From Acidimicrobiaceae bacterium (GTDB taxonomy: Bacteria > Actinomycetota > Acidimicrobiia > Acidimicrobiales > Ilumatobacteraceae), in contig PBWL01000022.1 in assembly GCA_002727235.1 (NCBI GenBank), forward strand, positions 48,963 through 54,350: 5,388 nucleotides of DNA, read 5' to 3'. The translations under genes were made by a program, and so were the position numbers. Positions 4,360-5,388 of this stretch are shown here, in pieces. Within the stretch, counting starts at the first letter, position 1. Each line of letters opens with the position of its first letter. A model generated the notes under the pieces. It did no database searches. It was not told the origin of the DNA and saw nothing but the letters and a program-made list of their open reading frames with translations.

Positions 4360-5388
4360 TTATGGGGCAATTCCCATAGAAAGGTCACCAACGTCGATGA
4401 ATTCGTTGTCGATAGGCACAACTTCTCCGTTTGAGAGTTGGCTGTAGACAACGGTCCGGTTGAACAGACGGGAGTAACCCGGCAGCCCATCGGTCCACTC
4501 TTGAGTGAAGTCGATGACAGGGACCATTCCGTTCAGGTCAAGGTTGCTCGTGTTGCTCGCGGCTTCGAAGAATGATGAAGCGGTCACTTCGCCATCAATT
4601 GTCGACGCAATTTGAGCAAATCCAATGTATGCGGCCCATGTTCCGAGACCACCGAGGCTGTTGAAGTCATTTGCCTCCTGGTCAATGTTGTTCTTTTCAA
4701 GCGCAGCGCGATAATCAGCCCACGGTGCAGTCGAAATGTCTGGGTACATACCTGAAATGATGTTTCCGTCGGTGACTTCCTCGGCACCCACCGCTGAGAT
4801 GGAGTTGAGGTTGCCCTGAGGACCGTACTGCTGCACGTCAGAGCCTGATTGCTGCATCGCCGTGTTCCAGGTAAGGAATGGGCCCTCTGACAAGACGATC
4901 ACCATGCAATCGACGCCAGTCGTTGCTTGAGCCACCTCAGCTGAGTAGTCAGGCGCGGCGTTCGGAATGATCATTACATCGTTGAACTCAAGGCCATAGG
5001 CAGACATGGCATTTTCCATTGGGCCCTTGAAGATTGCGTCAGCACCTTCAACGATGACTGCGTTGATTGCCTCGCAGCCATCTTCGACAGCCTGGCGAAC
5101 CATTCCAACGGCATACATGGGCTGGTTACCGAGGTTGAACGAGTGAGGTGATGTCAGCTCCGATGGCGAGATCGGACAACACGCACCGAACCAGGTGATG
5201 TCTGATTCCGCGATCACCGGCACGATCGCCTCAGCAAAGTACGTGAACGAGCCAACTACTGACACGACACCTTCCGCAACAGCATCGCGTGCGCACGTAG
5301 CGGCAATTGCCGGGTCGAACTGTTCGTCACAGACGATGACTTCAAGTGGCCGGCCGTTAATTCCGCCATTTGAGTTAATGTGATCCGC
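4360..5388 (-). CDS. ABC-transporter substrate-binding protein, Leu/Ile/Val-type (periplasmic-binding-protein family 6), N-terminus missing
   Basis: The frame is open from the right edge to TAA (4362-4360), giving 342 codons of the C-terminal part; the signal peptide and first strand lie beyond the window. A GTG at 5265 is internal, because the 41 codons before it clearly belong to the protein. Counting from the edge, residues 4-18 (HINSNGGINGRPLEV) are the classic opening of the Leu/Ile/Val-binding fold, followed by VCDEQFDP (19-26) and TCARDAV (31-37), whose Cys20 and Cys32 probably form a disulfide. VVGSFT (44-49) is the ligand-contact strand of lobe one. More cysteines follow (70, 71, 105 and one in GVDCMVIV). 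The protein would be exported and anchored or free outside the membrane, delivering a small ligand to Liv-type permease and ATPase subunits. The ligand cannot be told from sequence; such proteins bind amino acids, amides, urea or aromatic acids. It is probably the last gene of its operon, since a terminator follows. Confidence 0.92.
   Translation of the reverse strand, partial: ADHINSNGGINGRPLEVIVCDEQFDPAIAATCARDAVAEGVVSVVGSFTYFAEAIVPVIAESDITWFGACCPISPSELTSPHSFNLGNQPMYAVGMVRQAVEDGCEAINAVIVEGADAIFKGPMENAMSAYGLEFNDVMIIPNAAPDYSAEVAQATTGVDCMVIVLSEGPFLTWNTAMQQSGSDVQQYGPQGNLNSISAVGAEEVTDGNIISGMYPDISTAPWADYRAALEKNNIDQEANDFNSLGGLGTWAAYIGFAQIASTIDGEVTASSFFEAASNTSNLDLNGMVPVIDFTQEWTDGLPGYSRLFNRTVVYSQLSNGEVVPIDNEFIDVGDLSMGIAP

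Noticed and set aside
4584..4787. 67-codon minus-strand frame inside the binding-protein gene
   Set aside because: Shadow frame within a clear family member; Arg/Thr/Leu-rich with no domain pattern.
5195..5383. 62-codon plus-strand frame opposite the binding-protein gene
   Set aside because: Antisense to the conserved N-terminal lobe of the binding protein and low in complexity (Ala, Ser, Thr).

Overview
The window looks like ordinary chromosomal DNA from an actinobacterium, with base composition near an even G+C/A+T split. Acidimicrobiia (Ilumatobacteraceae-like, aquatic) is my best guess, not a proven placement. Support comes from a dCTP deaminase of the mycobacterial bifunctional type, a tRNA-Gly with an encoded CCA end beside dcd, candidate leaderless starts behind TANNNT boxes, a DUF3303 protein, a Thr/Pro-rich exported-type protein, and a cysteine-containing Leu/Ile/Val-type binding protein. 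No mobile element, CRISPR array, phage gene or rRNA was seen.

Layout, left to right. At 2-739 (+) lies the 3' part of a gene for a probable exported protein of unknown function. A 247-bp stretch without a credible gene (740-986) leads to a DUF3303 gene (987-1286, +) with a perfect AGGAGG ribosome binding site. A strong hairpin/T-run region (1297-1363) follows and directly abuts the 3' CCA of a tRNA-Gly(CCC) on the minus strand (1363-1436). dcd (1512-2087, +) diverges from the tRNA and is followed after 51 bp by a short-chain dehydrogenase/reductase gene (2139-3020, +). That gene converges, with an 11-bp gap, on a DMT/EamA-family transporter gene (3032-3925, -). A 159-bp divergent intergenic region separates the transporter from a previously easy-to-miss 50-codon gene for a small single-pass membrane protein (4085-4237, +). 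A bidirectional terminator (about 4289-4335) separates this from the 3' part of an ABC-transporter substrate-binding protein gene (4360-5388, -) that runs off the right edge.

The genes do not form one pathway. dcd supplies dUMP for thymidylate synthesis. The SDR and DMT genes are single transcription units with unknown substrates. The binding protein is probably the last gene of an amino-acid-type ABC uptake cluster lying beyond the window. I found no convincing new biological system. The points most worth a second look are the alternative hairpins between the DUF3303 gene and the tRNA, an unusual Pro-to-Ala change in the Dcd active-site loop, the leaderless-type starts, and the small membrane protein.
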